Positions 46,269 to 59,156 of a DNA stretch of 64,000 nucleotides are shown here, piece by piece (the first letter of the stretch is position 1; every line of letters begins with the position of its first letter). Source of the stretch: Otis tarda (lineage: Eukaryota > Chordata > Aves > Otidiformes > Otididae); contig CM048554.1 in assembly GCA_026413225.1 (NCBI GenBank), forward strand, positions 96,451,963 to 96,515,962. The letters run 5' to 3'. Below the pieces are notes generated by a model. It saw only the letters and a program-made list of their open reading frames with translations, was not told where the DNA came from and ran no database searches. The translations under genes and the position numbers were made by a program.

Positions 46269-49200
46269 CCATCAATAAAATGTGTACACAAATATGGTTC
46301 CTTTCATACTGGAAAGGAATTGAAAACTGTGTGGAGAAAACCTGCAACAAATTTCTCTGCTAAAACAAAACAACTTTTTTTTTTTTCTGAAAAATGAAAC
46401 TTGCCTCTCTTTAATCCAGTTAAATCTAGGAAAATAGCTAGGCTGGAGAACATCATCCATAGAGCAGAATAACAGTCGGATGCATTGAATTTACAATTCT
46501 CCTAAGGTATGACAGCAATACTACTTGAGGTATTTAAGGATTGCAGACAAAAATATTTCATTCTCTAGTTTCATTTCTGTTGTTTCTGAAATGAAAGTTC
46601 ATTCTTCTTTTATGAAATATTTGATCAAAGGCTCAGATTTCCATCAAAAAATAATTCAGAGGGAACATTTTCCAAAGCCAAAATTGTCTCCGTGGTAAAA
46701 TGCATGGAAGGACTTTCTGAAGTTTTGAGCTTTTGAGGTTTAACAGTATTTATAGAGGAATATTACTTATTATTCCAGACAAACACACGAGGTAAAATGT
46801 GAAGGATGGTTCCTGCCATCAGATAGTATCCACTCAGCTGATGCTTCTAACAAAAATCGAGAGATAAAGCAAATGTAACAAACTAGATATTTATATTAAA
46901 TCTCTTCACACTGATCAAAACCAGATATGAGGATGATTAGGAACTGCCTCTAGAAAATGTGTACATGAATCAGGGCATGACCAAGTTGTGTATTTAAGTT
47001 TTGCCATAGCTACTTTTGCTTCATCTGTCACTAAAACTATGACAACTTTCCAAGTCTTCTTTAGTTATGTATTTATGTTCACTGCCAAATATTTAAAACC
47101 ACAACAAATATAACAATTTAGATTTTTTTTTCTACTAGAATTTCTAAATACAGTTGAAATCAGGACCCTTTTTTTTCAGGAGCTGTATATGCATATATGA
47201 AAACAAGTAGGCAGAAGATGAGAAAGGAAGTAACTTCCACTAGCTAGCAGAGACCTTGAAAAATAATTTTAGTCTTCTGACAGTTATATGGATCTCTCAA
47301 ATCCATACTATAGTGTGAAGTTCACTTAAATTTCAGATGAATGGACCATCAACCAGATATTTATATGTTCTGAATTTATAGAAATATATTCTAGAGAGAG
47401 AAATAAAAGATTTAGCTTATGTTCCTTGTTGGTTTCATAGATGCATTTACTATTAATGTTAATGAGACCAATGTAAACATATAAAGAGACTCTTCATTTA
47501 TAGGACCTGATATGAAAGGAGAAGAACTGTGAAGCATTGGAAGAGGGGATTGAAGTCAAGTTTAAAAAGATATAAACCTTGTATCATGCCTGCTGCCTTT
47601 AAAAATAATAAGACTAATCAGAGGAGAATTAAAACTGCAACATGAAAGAATATCTTATGAATCTGAACTTTAAAAATTACAGACCACAGTTTTTGCAAAT
47701 GCTTTTCTTTTATGGTAGAAATTAAACTATATATATAGAAGCCATACATCAGGAAAATTTTGAAATAATATATTTTGTACTACTTGTTGTGTGAGAAAGC
47801 ACATATAAAAGTTTTTTTATTACTTTATTTTTAGTGTTCTACTACAGATTTGAAGATTAACTATAAAAAAACCCCTAGGGTCTGGTCTTGTAGTCAACAG
47901 TGACCTAATATCTCTTTATAAAGTAAATATCCGTAAGGTGAAATACTCTCTCCTCTGGGTTAAAAGCTAAATTAAAACCTGTAACTATTTGTATCACTTA
48001 ATGAACTGTATCTTTTGGGTTTTGAGCTTTAAATATGCCTGAATTTTCTGACATTTTATTGTATTTCACCATTCTTGGCATGTAGCCCATGACCAGTGGC
48101 CAGAGTAATGGTTCCAAGTGATAAAAATGAAAAAGAGAAAATGAGGTAGGGATATTTGTCCTTCCAAAACAATGGGGAATTGTTCAAGGTTGAATCATTA
48201 ATGGCAGTCACTCAAGTCCCCTCACAGTTGGAATAGAATCCAGAGGTTTGAACTGAAAAGACAGAATAATCCCCTAGATATCAGGGTCACTCTTTTTAAG
48301 TGCTATTTAAAGTGTTCTCTTACGTTGTTGCTCTCACATTTTCAAGTTATTCAAGCATAGATTGCTTGAAATTGTATTGCTGATATAGTACTTGAGCAAT
48401 GGTAATGGTCACATTTCACAATTTATTTTATTTTACATCTTTCTTTCATCCAGAAAATAACAGTATTTGCATTTTTTTCTTTTATTCTCTGTTAAGTCAT
48501 AAATTAACTAGCTGTAAAGTCATAAATTAACTAGCAGAAAACAAAAATAAACAGAAAAAAGGAAAATATAAGAAAAAGTTTTTTTCTTAATATGAAAGCC
48601 TTGACACACAAAATATAACTAACCAGAGGACATTCTATTATATGGCTGTATTTTATATTGTAGAACTAGAGAAAGAACAAAGCAATAAAGAAGCCACTTA
48701 GAAAATAACATTTGCTCTTCTAGTGTTTTTTACTGTTTTGAAATGACTGTGGCTGAAGGGATAATCAACTAAATTTGTCCTGAGTGAAGCTGAGCTTAGA
48801 TGAATGGTAACACAGGAATGTAAATCGTAAGTTCAGCCTGAAACCTGCATTAACTCTTTAGTGGACCCCTTGCCCACTAGCGTTGGGTAAGATGAAAAAC
48901 CATGTCTGAATAAGACTACTAAACTCCAGAGAAGATTTAAAATCTTTTCTCTGTGCTAAAAGTACAGAGATGTCATCTAGAATAAGCTGTGTTTGTTCAT
49001 CACCTAGAACAGATAAACATTTATTCTTTCTCAAAAAGAAAGAGGAGCAGTTCCTATGCATAAAATTGCTACATGAGGAGAATATTCTCCTGAATTAAAA
49101 GGGATTTGAGTACACCATTCTCAAGCCTCTTAAACATCTTGTTAAAGTAAATATTTGAACACAGCCTCTGCCCTTTACAGATAAACCGTCTAAGTACAGC

Positions 49201-49795
49201 ACATTCTGAGGTGCTAGGATGACTACGATGGGAAAGTATGAAAGAGAATGACATTTTGTCTGTTGCTGTCATGCTGTAATATAAAATACTTAAATGATCA
49301 CTAAGCAATAGAACAAATTACAACGATAATATTGGTATTTCATACCAAGTAGAAAATGTCAATAAGAGTTTTTGTCTGAGAGTAGTCCAAATTTCAGTGA
49401 AAATTTCGGGAGCAGGAGGAGCTGAAATAACAGTTCCACAACGTGGAACTGAATTCTTGGCTGCTGAATGTAAGCAGACATAATTGCCTGCTTAATGCAG
49501 AATGCATATTCTAAGCATACTCATCAGACAAGATCTTCTAGGTAGGATAAGTAGGGGAACTAATTTTATCCAAATCATCATCCAAATTATATTGGATTTA
49601 AAGTGTAGTGAGGGCACAAACTAGTGACTGGTGTTTCTGACACAGGTGTTTTTGACCTTCTAACAGGAGAAATGGAAGAGGCATAGAGAACAAAAATTAT
49701 AAGTCCTCAGGGTTAAATTGGTGGTATCCACACTTTTAGGTATACCTTTTATGCATACACCTTAAAAACATTCTGAATCTATATTGGAATAACAG
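46269..49795. other. AT-rich DNA, no gene seen
   Basis: About 3.5 kb. The only structured item is a direct duplication at 48494-48536. The two adjacent minus frames at 48858-49308 (67 and 79 codons) have no domain features. Confidence 0.55.
48494..48536. repeat. Direct tandem duplication, about 22-bp unit
   Basis: The unit 'aagtcataaattaactagc' plus a few bases occurs twice head to tail with no mismatch in its core, in otherwise unique AT-rich DNA. It looks like a recent slippage duplication. Confidence 0.85.
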
Positions 49796-49800
49796 CCAGA
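49796..49800. repeat. Target site duplication CCAGA (left)
   Basis: CCAGA precedes LTR copy C and recurs exactly at 50947-50951. Confidence 0.9.
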
Positions 49801-49973
49801 TGTTCTGGTTTTGTTAGTGAGGGGGGGCCTAAGGTGATAGCTTCTGTAGGAAACTGCTAGAAGTCGCTCCCCTTTGTTCAGTGGACTTGGCCAGGCCTAG
49901 GGCGGACCCACTGCTGGCCAAGGCCGAGCCAATTGGTAGCAGAATGTCCCGTGATAACGCCTCTGCGATAACG

Positions 49974-49981
49974 TATTTAAG
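49974..49981 (+). promoter_or_regulatory. TATA-like box of LTR copy C
   Basis: TATTTAAG about 45 bp downstream of a CCAAT element, in the same relative position as in copies A and B. It would place the LTR transcription start near 50005. Confidence 0.6.
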
Positions 49982-50299
49982 CAGGGGAAAACAGAAAAAA
50001 AAAAGAGAGAAGAAAAGATGTGAAGAAGCTGAGCGGGGGCAGAGGCGCAGAGGGGGAGGCGCAGGCCTCATGGGCCTTGCAGGCCTCACCCTCTGGCCTC
50101 TTGCCAGGCAGCCGACTGGGCCCGACTCGGCCCGGCCCGGCTGCAGGAAGTGGAGAGGAGATGAGAAGTGAATAAGATGTAAAAAAAAGATCCTGAGAGA
50201 CACCTACCAGCCTGTTGTGAGGAAAGGCTGCAGACGCCAAGGTCAGTTCAGAAGGAGGGGGAGGAGTAATGCGGCTCCTGGCCAAGATTCCTCTGCAAC

Positions 50300-50560
50300 T
50301 CGTGGTGAAGGCCATGGTGGAGCGGGTTGTCCCCCTGCAGCCCATGGAGGTCCACGGAGGAGCAGAGATCCACCTGCAGCCCGTGGAGGACCCCACGCCG
50401 GAGCAGTTGGAGGCCTGAAGGCGGCTGTGGCCCGTGGAGGGCCCGCTGGGACAGCTGTTCTAGAGGGACTGCACCCCGTGGAAGAGATGACCCACGCCGG
50501 AGCAGTTCCACGAAGGACTGTGGCCCGTGGGAGGGGACCCCATGCTGGAGCAGAGGAGGA
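50300..50560 (+). repeat. Imperfect GC-rich tandem repeats inside LTR copy C
   Basis: The motif (CCC)GTGGAGG followed by a GGAGCAG occurs several times at irregular spacing of roughly 60 bp. The same array is present in copies A and B in reverse. Repeat-driven, stop-poor GC-rich sequence of this kind explains the long chance frames on both strands of the LTR. Confidence 0.7.
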
Positions 50561-50757
50561 ATGCGAGGAGTTCTTCCCCCGACGATGACACAGCGGCATA
50601 AAACAACGCGTGATGAACTGACCGCGACCCCCATTCCCTTTTCCCCCCCCGTGCCGCTCGGGAGGGGAAGGTAGTAGAGATAATGTTAAGCCCGGGAAGA
50701 GGGAGAGGTGGGGGGAGGTTATCTTGTTCCCTGTCTCATTCTCCTGCTAGTTTTAGA

Positions 50758-50763
50758 AATAAA
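50758..50763 (+). other. AATAAA poly(A) signal of LTR copy C
   Basis: AATAAA in LTR sense near the R/U5 side, matched at the same place by the reverse-strand signals of copies A (25044-25049) and B (29355-29360). Confidence 0.7.
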
Positions 50764-50946
50764 TGAATAGTTTTCCCCAAGTCGAGTCTGTTTTGCCCGT
50801 AACGGTAACTTTAAGGATTCTCTCCCCGTCCTTATCTCAAACCTTGAGCCATTTTTCCTATATCATCTCCTCCTCTTCTCTCGGAGGGTGGGGGGAGCGA
50901 GAGAGAGACTGCGTAGTCTGGTCCCGATCAGGGCTGAACTACGACA

Positions 50947-50951
50947 CCAGA
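50947..50951. repeat. Target site duplication CCAGA (right)
   Basis: Identical to 49796-49800; closes the integration site of LTR copy C. Confidence 0.9.
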
Positions 50952-53900
50952 TATGCATCATCTCTCTGTGCAACCTTGTTTCCTGGGAAGGGAGGAAATC
51001 ATAGTTTGGTTCAAAATATCTCTTCTGGAGAACAAGAGTGCCTGAGATTCATTATCCTGCAATTTAAACCTAGCACATAACATACACAGGAATTTAGGCC
51101 TATGTTATTTTTCATTTTCTGTGATTTTATTTGAAAATGTGCACTGGCATCCCACAGAGGAAGATAAACTATCCTGAACTCTTGTAGGTGAAGTAAGGGA
51201 AGAGTTCATATATAGTCCCTTTCAGTATAATAATAGATTTTTTAAAAAAATCTTGAAGCACGCCAAACAAAAAATATAAACCTGTGCCACCATTTAGTAT
51301 AAGAATCTATTTGTTAAAAAGCATCTGCAACTGAAAAAAAAAAATCTGACAACCTAAATTCACTGCGGGAATACTAATGGTGTTCACTTGTTTTTCCAAC
51401 ATTGTGCAAGGACTTTCAGAAAGTCACATTAGTATCTCTCTTAACATTTTGACATAGCATTCTTGATGCTTTAATATCAGAGACTTAACTGCTTATTATT
51501 CAGTAGAAAGAAGCCAAAATTAATAAATTTATCTATGTTTTGGACAATGATTCAAATATTTTACTCCAAGAAATCAAATTTAAAACTTCATTCACGTTTT
51601 TATAACAATCTGAAAAAAAGATTATTAATTAGTAGCTATAGTACTCCACTTCCAAGAAAGCCACAAGACGGCTTCAGGGAGATCATATACTTTGCTTTGA
51701 TGAAGTGACACAGTTTCTTCTGTATTAGTAAACTGAGCGATGGCAGATCCTGTTCCCTGGTCCTGAGGTCACACATCCAGACATGATGTGGCCACATCTG
51801 TGTTATTAAAACATCTCACCCTGTAAAACCAGAATCCAGATTGTATACTGGAAAAGATAACTATGACTATGATGTAAGGAGGTAAATTTAGTCAGAACAC
51901 TTGCTTTAGTGAAAATCTATAAACCTCATAATTTTCTTGATGAGATTTCAGACTCAATTTCTTTAGCTTTTGCTGGTGTAGCCAAGTAGATGTGTGAGCA
52001 ATAACAACATTAAATCCTAGTTTATGCCATGCTGCATGTCTGGATAAGAATAATTCTATTTTCTTTCATGCTTACCCTAGTCCTACAAACTGAGATTGCA
52101 ACAAAAAGCACTATGCTTCCATTAGTTTTCCACTCTGTCTCTTTAAGCCAGTAGTACATTCCCCATTTTCTTCTACATCCCTGTCATAGCATACTCCTCT
52201 TTTTCCTATTCTCCTGCTCCCCGCTTTAGCCAAGATCTCAATCTGCCCTTGTGACAGCTTTTTTTATACTTCATTCTGCCTTGACATTGTCCCATGGATT
52301 CAGGGCCAGCGTGCAGTTGAGCGAACTGATCAGGTTCCTGCAGGACTTTCTGGGAATGTAGATCAGAAAATTTGGACCTACTTCTGTGTAAGCCAATATT
52401 CGCCACTGATCTGCACATCAGTTTTAGCTGTTTGGATGGTGTGACATGGTTAAGAAGACGTGTATTTAGGTAGTTTCTTTCAACTAATAGTTTTTGGAGT
52501 TGAGATACTTAGATGAAGGCAATGTCAATAAATAAGGGAATGGAAAATAAAAGTATAGTTTAAATGATAGAAATATGTGTCCTTGTGGAAAAAAAAAATG
52601 AAACAGCCTGTCCAGTGACAAAATACTTTTGGTTTTTTTCAGCTCTTTTTTTCTACGCTATACATAAAAAGGTACAACTGTACTGTAAAATGACTAGATT
52701 AATCTCTAGTTGTTAGATCTTCAGATTCATACCAAATGGAGTACAAAAATGCTAATCACTATGCCATATATATAAAATACTATATCTCTATGATATCTAT
52801 ATATCATACAATGTCTGAGTTATAGGTGTGACAATATAGAATATGAAAACATGAACCAAGGTGCCTTGAAGTCCTTATTTTATTTATTAGGCTTCATATA
52901 TATGTATATATAGTGAAGGGCAGAGATGAGGTGAAGTAATATCTATATAGATAAAGAGCTGTCTGCTATAAGCTACTACCAAACATAAATCTATGGATAG
53001 TTCACTAATGGCTGTTCCCACTTTGCTTCCAATAATGTTTCCTTGAAATCTTGCCAGATTTAAGCTCTGGTAAGAGAGAGTTCTGAATTACTTTCTATTG
53101 TTCACTATTTAACATTTTTATGTATCTTCAAATGTATGCATTTAACAGTAGAGTGAGAAAATACATGGTCCTTGCCCAAAAGAGACCAGCTCTCACAAAG
53201 AAACAATGCACATAGTTAAAGTGAGAATAGAATTACTTAGAGGTCCAGGATTAGTTTTGTTTTGTTTTTTTTTAAATAAGGAAATTTAAAGGGAGAGGGG
53301 AGTGTGGGACAAGGAATTAATCTATTGCAAACCACAGGATGGACAACATGGACTGCAATATTGACATGCAGGGAGAATTTTTCAGTTTTTCTTGCCTCTT
53401 TGCATTGATGTGCTGTTAAAACTGAGCCCAGAACCAGAAGACTGAGGGTTTTTTTCATTTGATTTAGCAGAGTAGTGACTACAGGATAATTTATTCAGAG
53501 GTGTGCATTATCCAGGATGGAAGATGATTATAGTGTATTACCTGATGGTTCATAAACGATGTTGGACTGGGTATTTCTGTTTTGCTGAAATACATGGTAT
53601 ACCAATAGGAAGTTGGAATGATAGTTTCCATTACTTAGAATTCTGTGTGCTTGTCAGTGGTAGACCTGAAACATATCACTCATGCAGTGATCTTTGAGAG
53701 AACAGTAGTTTCCTTTGATATATAAACAACCTGTAGAACTCATTGGCACTAGAGTGACTAAAAGACAGATGGTTTGCACACACATGCACGTGGTAAAGAA
53801 AAGGCACGCTGTGCACATCATAGTCAAACTAGGATCCAGTGCAGGAGATGTCCAAAGGTAGGAGGATACATGGCTGAAAGTTTGGAAACACCAAAAACAT

Positions 53901-56827
53901 CTATATACCAGTTTTATTACAATAAGGAGGCAGCCTAACAGACCTTTTGAAAAAATGGATATGCATGTGAGAATATTTAGATCTTACATATCTCCCCACT
54001 TTAACCACAAGGTGCAAAAATCAACCAAAAGGAATTGATGTATCCTTAGTATATCCATGCATTAGACATAAGAATTACACCTGTAGATTTATAAAGGTTT
54101 ATTTGTAATAGGTGTACATTTATCAATCTCCAGACCAAATATAAGTAGTATGTATACACACATACACACGTATATTTTAATATCTATGTCAGTGCCTGTA
54201 ATGTCTGTAACAGAATAAATGACCTGAACACTGGAGATAGCACTGGCCATGAATTTCAGCACTAGAAAACTATTAATTATAACTGTCTGCTATAATGCAC
54301 TTTATGCATTTTTTCTCTGCTCATGGAACTGAAACACATAAACCAAAATCAACTTAAATTTCTAGAGCAGAACATTTGTCTTATTCATCAACTACTATTC
54401 ATCTGCTGCTACATATCCAAAGCTTGAAGTATCTGAATTATCTTGCTTATCCTGGGAGTCTGACTATACCTTCATTAGTTTCATACTTTACATTAATCTA
54501 TAGCTGGTATAACTGTGCTGTAGTACCTGTGAATTCCTTATAACACCTAAATGAGAAAATGATTGGGTTGACCAGAAATTTTTGAATTATAGTAATTCAT
54601 GAGGTGATACAGTTGAGAATCAATAGTGAAGCAATTTCCTAAAAGGACATTGTTGGTAGGATCCCCATACAGCTTGGAATGCTAACTATCTTGGTAAATT
54701 GAGCTACCTGTAAGGAAAATTTGCTACAACTCTGATTTAACAAGATATGATTTTGATATTTCACATATATTTTCCTTCATTTTGTATTTGGGTAGTACAT
54801 TTTCATATACTGTTATATAATACTTTGAAGAGAGAATAATTCTGTGATGCAGTGTAATTGATTGCTTATTCTGACCAAGCCAGTTCCACCTTTTCCAATA
54901 TGAACTCAGCAATAGTCTGAGATTACTACTATCTGTCTCACAATCCCACTTCATCTAAAATAAATAAGAGTATCTTTCTCAAAGCAGGAGAATTTACATT
55001 CCAGCCATGATATCCAACCATAATATCCAGCCACTACAAGAACCAAAATTTTTTAGTGTGGCTTTTCATCATATCCTTTCCCACATATTATATAATATCA
55101 TACTTCTTCCTGTCCCACTATACCTATGTATAGCACAGCATCTTTAGAGTGGAAAAGTGTAATACATGGCTTAGATTCAGAAAAGCGTTATGGCATTCAT
55201 TGCTAGTAAATTTTCTGAATACAAAGATCTTAATTTCATCTAATAGGTACTTCAGATTCCTTCAGGCTTTGTTGACTATTTTTAACTGTCTGCTAGACTA
55301 AATTTTAGAAAACAGAAGATTAAAAAGGCATAGAGTCAACATGTTTCAAACATGTCATTTCTATTGCCCAATGACCTTCAGCCTACACACTGTTAGGAAA
55401 AAAGTGAGTAGTAGCCAATACCATCAGGCCTGGAAGGGTCACCAGCATTGTGATACCAAGATGCTTGATCCACCTGTCTGGCTCAAGCTGGTCAGCCAAG
55501 GAAATCACCCTACTTCATTCACACCTTGATCCTCCTGATGGCAGAAGCAGGTTCAACTTGTATGGTCAGAACAATGGGTCTGGCTTATTGTCCTGCCCCA
55601 GCTGCAGTAACTAAGCACCCTAGTTGTCTGTCAGTTGCCCTAACACTTAGTCTTTTAAAAGGAAGAATTTTATCAAAATGAAACTATTTCAAACTTCTCT
55701 GAAGAAAACACGTATTATTATCATTATATCTTAAGTCTAATCTGTTGTATTTTAATTTTTAAATCCTTTCCCTGGTGCTTGCCTTCTGGCACTGTTCAAG
55801 ACTGAAAAAGTCTTTGTTTCACTCAAGACATGGATATGTTTCTTTTTCCTCTAGAAGAAAAAAGAAAAATATTCTTTTTCAGCTAAGAAATGCATGGCAT
55901 TATTCAAAAGCCACTGATACAGTGAGTGTTTTGAATAAGAAACAAACAGTGTAAAAAACACAAAGATAATAGAAATTGAAAGGATTTATAAGCAGCTCTG
56001 CCCATTCTCATGCATGTCACCACTGGTAGTTCCTCTTCCCTAAGCTTAGTTTCAGCTACTCAATGACATTTTGAGTTATAATAACATCTGCATGACCTTT
56101 CTTTGGCCCATTTGTGGCCTACGAGGCCTGTGTGCCTCCCAATCTTCTCAGCAGTTTGTCAGTCTCTGCATAAAATCCAGACCTCCACCCTCTCCCTGTG
56201 ATTCTTTTAGTTCATGTTCTTTTTGCAAAATGTTGTAGCCCTTGGGACTTTCTCTGTCTAAGTATGCCCAGTTGCTTTCCAGAAGGAGTTAGCGCTTGCT
56301 GTCTTTTCAGATATGATAAATTCATTCTTAACACTTTTTATAACACCTGCACCCGGAAAATCCGAAGAAACAGAAGAAAAAAAAAACAACTTACCATAGA
56401 AAAATACGTATACTTAAAAAAAAAGATACCATAAGTCACAATGATTCAAAGTAAAAATTAATCTAAAATATTTTCAGCCTCTGTGTGATATGTTTTTTGC
56501 ACATGATGGACTGAAAGCTTTTAAAAAACACATGTATACTTTTGATGAAATGTCTCTAAAATTATTTTCTTTAGATTATAACAGTCTTAATTGCTGTTGT
56601 GAATTGCTTTTCTTCTGTTTTGCTGTCTAGCATCTATTAATATTTTCCCATAATTCAAAAAACTTCAAAATAATTTTCCCTTATGTTTTCCTAAAAGTCA
56701 CTGTTGGAGCCTCTTCAAGAGTCTTTTTTCTAATTCTAAGATAAGAAAGCTGAATGTATATGCAGTACTTTCCATTCAAATATTGTATCGTCTTTTTAAT
56801 ATTATGTTCTCTAGTGGTACATTCTGA
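50952..56827. other. AT-rich DNA, no gene seen
   Basis: About 5.9 kb without a supportable gene. TA-rich microsatellite-like patches lie at about 52765-52810 and 52895-52912. A CA/TA patch lies at about 54150-54180, and a 13-bp triplicated motif at 55001-55033. The stretch 52180-52440 is less AT-rich and could be a decayed repeat, but I recognise no family. Confidence 0.5.
55001..55033. repeat. Short 13-bp tandem repeat, about 2.5 units
   Basis: CCAGCCATGATAT, CCAACCATAATAT and a partial CCAGCC follow each other directly. Confidence 0.75.
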
Positions 56828-58871
56828 ATTGCTCCTTCCAGTGCAGGAGCAGGCTGTCCCATGTGCTGTAAGACGAACTGGTGGGGGAGAGGACTGGCTT
56901 GGCTGAACAGGAAGCTTTTGCTAGGACTCAGGGAAAAAAGGAGAGTCTACTGCTCTTGGAAGAAGGGGCAGGCAACTCAAGAAGAGTACAGGGAGCACAT
57001 AAGGTCATGTAGAGAGAAAATTAGAAAAGCAAAATCCCAGCTAGAACCCAATCTATCCATTGTTGTTAAGGATAACAATAAATGTTTCTACAAATACATC
57101 AACAAGAAGAGAGCCAAAGAGAATCTCCACCCTTTATAGGGTGCAGGGGATGACATTATCATCAAGGATGAAGAGAAGGCTGAAGTACTTAATGCCTTCT
57201 TTGCCTCAGTCTTTAATAGTAAGATCAGTTATGTCCAAGGTGTTCAGCCCCCTGAGTGGAAGATGGGGACAGAGAATGGAATGTCTCCCACAATCCAGGA
57301 TGAAGCAGTTGTTGACCTGCTACGCCACCTGGACACGAACAAGTCTGTGGGGCCAGATGGGATCCAACCAAGGGTACTGTGGGAGATGGTGGAGGACCTT
57401 GCAAGACTACTCTCCATCATCTACCAGCACTCCTGGTTAACAGGGAAGGTCTCAGATGACTGAAGGCTTACCAGTATGACACCCATCTACAAGAAGGGCC
57501 AGAAGGAGGATCCAGGGACCTACAGGCCTGTCAGCCTGATCTCAGTGCTGGGGAAGATTATGGAGCAGTTAATCTTGAGTGTGCTCACCAATCATGTGCT
57601 GGACAACCAGGGGATCAGGCCCAGCCAGCATGGTTCATGAAGGGCAGGTCCTGCTTGACCAAACTGATCTCCTTCTACGGCCAGGTGACCCACTCAGTGC
57701 ACGACGGGAAGGCTGTGGATGTTATCTATGTGGACTTTACCAAAGCCTTTGATACTGTCTCCCACAGCATACTCCTAGAGAAGCTAGCAGCTCATGGCTT
57801 GGATAGGTGTACCCTGCGATGGGTTAAAAACTGTCTGGATGGCTGAGCCCAGAGAGTTGTGGTGAATGGAATTAAATTCAGTTGGTGGCCAGTCACAAGG
57901 GGTGTACCCCAGGGCTCAGTATTGGGGCCAGTCTTGTTTGAGATCTTTATCAATGATCTGGATGAGGGGATGGAGTGCTGCCTCAGTAAGTTTGCAGATG
58001 ACACCAAACTGGGTGGGAGTGTCAATCTGCTAAAGGGTAAGAAGGCTCTGCAGAGGGATCTGGACAGGCTGGACCAATGGGCCGAGGACAACTGTCCGAG
58101 GTTCAAAAAGGCCAGTTGCTAGGTCCTGCACTGCAGTCATAACAACCCCATGCATCACTACAGGTTTGGGGAAGAGTAACTGCCTGGCAAAAAGGGACTT
58201 GGTGGTGCTGGTTGACAGCCGGCTGAACATAAGCCAGCAGTGTGCCCAGGTGGCCAAGAAGGCTAACAGCATTCTGGCTTCTGTCAGGAATAGTGTGGCC
58301 AGCAGGAGTAGGGAAGTGATCGTGCCCCTGTACTCGGCACTGGTGAGGCCGCACCTTGAGTACTGTGTGCAGTTTTGGGCCCCTCAGTACAAGAAAGATG
58401 TTGAGTTGGTGGAGTGCATCCAGAGAAGGGCAATGAAGCTGGTGCAGGGTCTGGAGAACAAGTCTAATGAGGAGTGGCTGAGGGAACTGGGATTATCTAG
58501 TCTGAAAAAGAGGAGGCTGAGGGGACGCCTCATGGCTCTCTACAACTACCTAAAAGGAGGTTGTAGGGAGGCGGCTGTTAGTCTCTTCTCCCAAATAACT
58601 TGTGACAGGACAAGAGGAAATGACCCCAGGTTGTGGCAGGGGAGGTTTAGGTTGGATATTAGGAAACACTTCTTTACTGAAAGAGTGATCAGGCATTGGA
58701 ACAGGCTGCCCAGGGAAGTGGTGGAGTCACCATCCCTGTAGGTGTTCAAAAAACACGTAGACGTGGCACTTCGGGACATGGTTGAGTAGGCATGGTGGTG
58801 TTAAGTTAACAGTTGGACTTGATGATCTTGGAGTTCTTTTCCAACCTTAAAGATTCTGTGATTCTATGCTA
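56828..58871 (+). mobile_element. CR1 LINE, 2-kb sense copy with reverse-transcriptase region
   Basis: The longest CR1 in the window. It starts within ORF2 between the endonuclease and reverse-transcriptase regions ('caggagcaggctgtcccat'), runs through the whole reverse transcriptase and C-terminus, and ends in 'ggacttgatgatcttggag' and the tail 'gattctgtgattctatgct'. The 3' UTR matches the copy at 12877-13626, so these two share a subfamily distinct from 31661. A full element is about 4.5 kb, so the 5' half is missing by ordinary truncation. Confidence 0.95.
56861..58741 (+). pseudogene. CR1 ORF2 reverse-transcriptase pseudogene
   Basis: The remnant of ORF2, which in CR1 encodes an endonuclease plus reverse transcriptase used for target-primed retrotransposition. 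Visible parts in order: the linker region (WKKGQATQEEYREHIRSCREKIRKAKSQ spans 56960-57043), the KDEEKAEVLNAFFASVFNSK and HLDTNKSVGPDGIQPRVL segments, the TPIYKKGQKEDPGTYRPVSL segment, the catalytic YVDFTKAFD (57727-57753), [10 protein letters not shown] (57901-57930), FADDTKL (from 57991), and the C-terminal [20 protein letters not shown] to [10 protein letters not shown]. The frame changes at least twice (near 57635 and 58122-58166). In-frame stops occur near 57137, 57461 and 57844. It is dead, but all catalytic Asp residues are still present. Confidence 0.93.
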
Positions 58872-59156
58872 TACTACATGGGTTTTTTTAATTGGCTTTC
58901 ACAAGTATTCTATTTGCCCAAAGAGGAACTGGGGAGAAATTTTCTAGAACAAGAAATTAAGACTGAAATTGATAAGCAGTTTGGGCTAAAATATGGGGGA
59001 ATTTAAAAAAAAAATCATAACATAATTAATTTGAGAAATGTTAACATATTATTTTGACTATTCAAAAAAAAGTTATTTTCCATTCAATATATTATTCATT
59101 TGAAAGTAAATCTAAATTTTTCTGAAGACAGTTTTGAAATGTTTAATTAAATAGGG
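58872..59156. other. AT-rich spacer between two CR1 copies
   Basis: About 285 bp of A/T-rich sequence with no recognisable content. Confidence 0.6.

Larger units (their letters stand above)
49801..50946 (+). mobile_element. Solo LTR, avian ERVL-like (copy C)
   Basis: An LTR of 1,146 bp in plus orientation, 'tgttctggttttgttagtga' to 'gggctgaactacgaca', with a perfect 5-bp duplication CCAGA. In order it holds an inverted-CCAAT region (CCAAT at 49929-49933), a TATA-like TATTTAAG (49974-49981), a GC-rich middle with imperfect repeats around GTGGAGG and GGAGCAG (about 50300-50560), an AATAAA (50758-50763), and the terminal 'gcgtagtctggtcccgatca'. It is the same family as copies A and B but a different sequence variant. 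It is solo, with no internal region. Confidence 0.93.

Noticed and set aside
52206-52418. A 70-codon minus frame in a less AT-rich patch
   Set aside because: No domain, no supporting splice sites, and the patch may be a decayed repeat. Not strong enough to list as a gene.
57060-57440. A 126-codon plus frame overlapping the CR1 reverse transcriptase
   Set aside because: It is a shifted-frame shadow; the true CR1 frame over this interval is the one carrying KSVGPDGIQPRVL.
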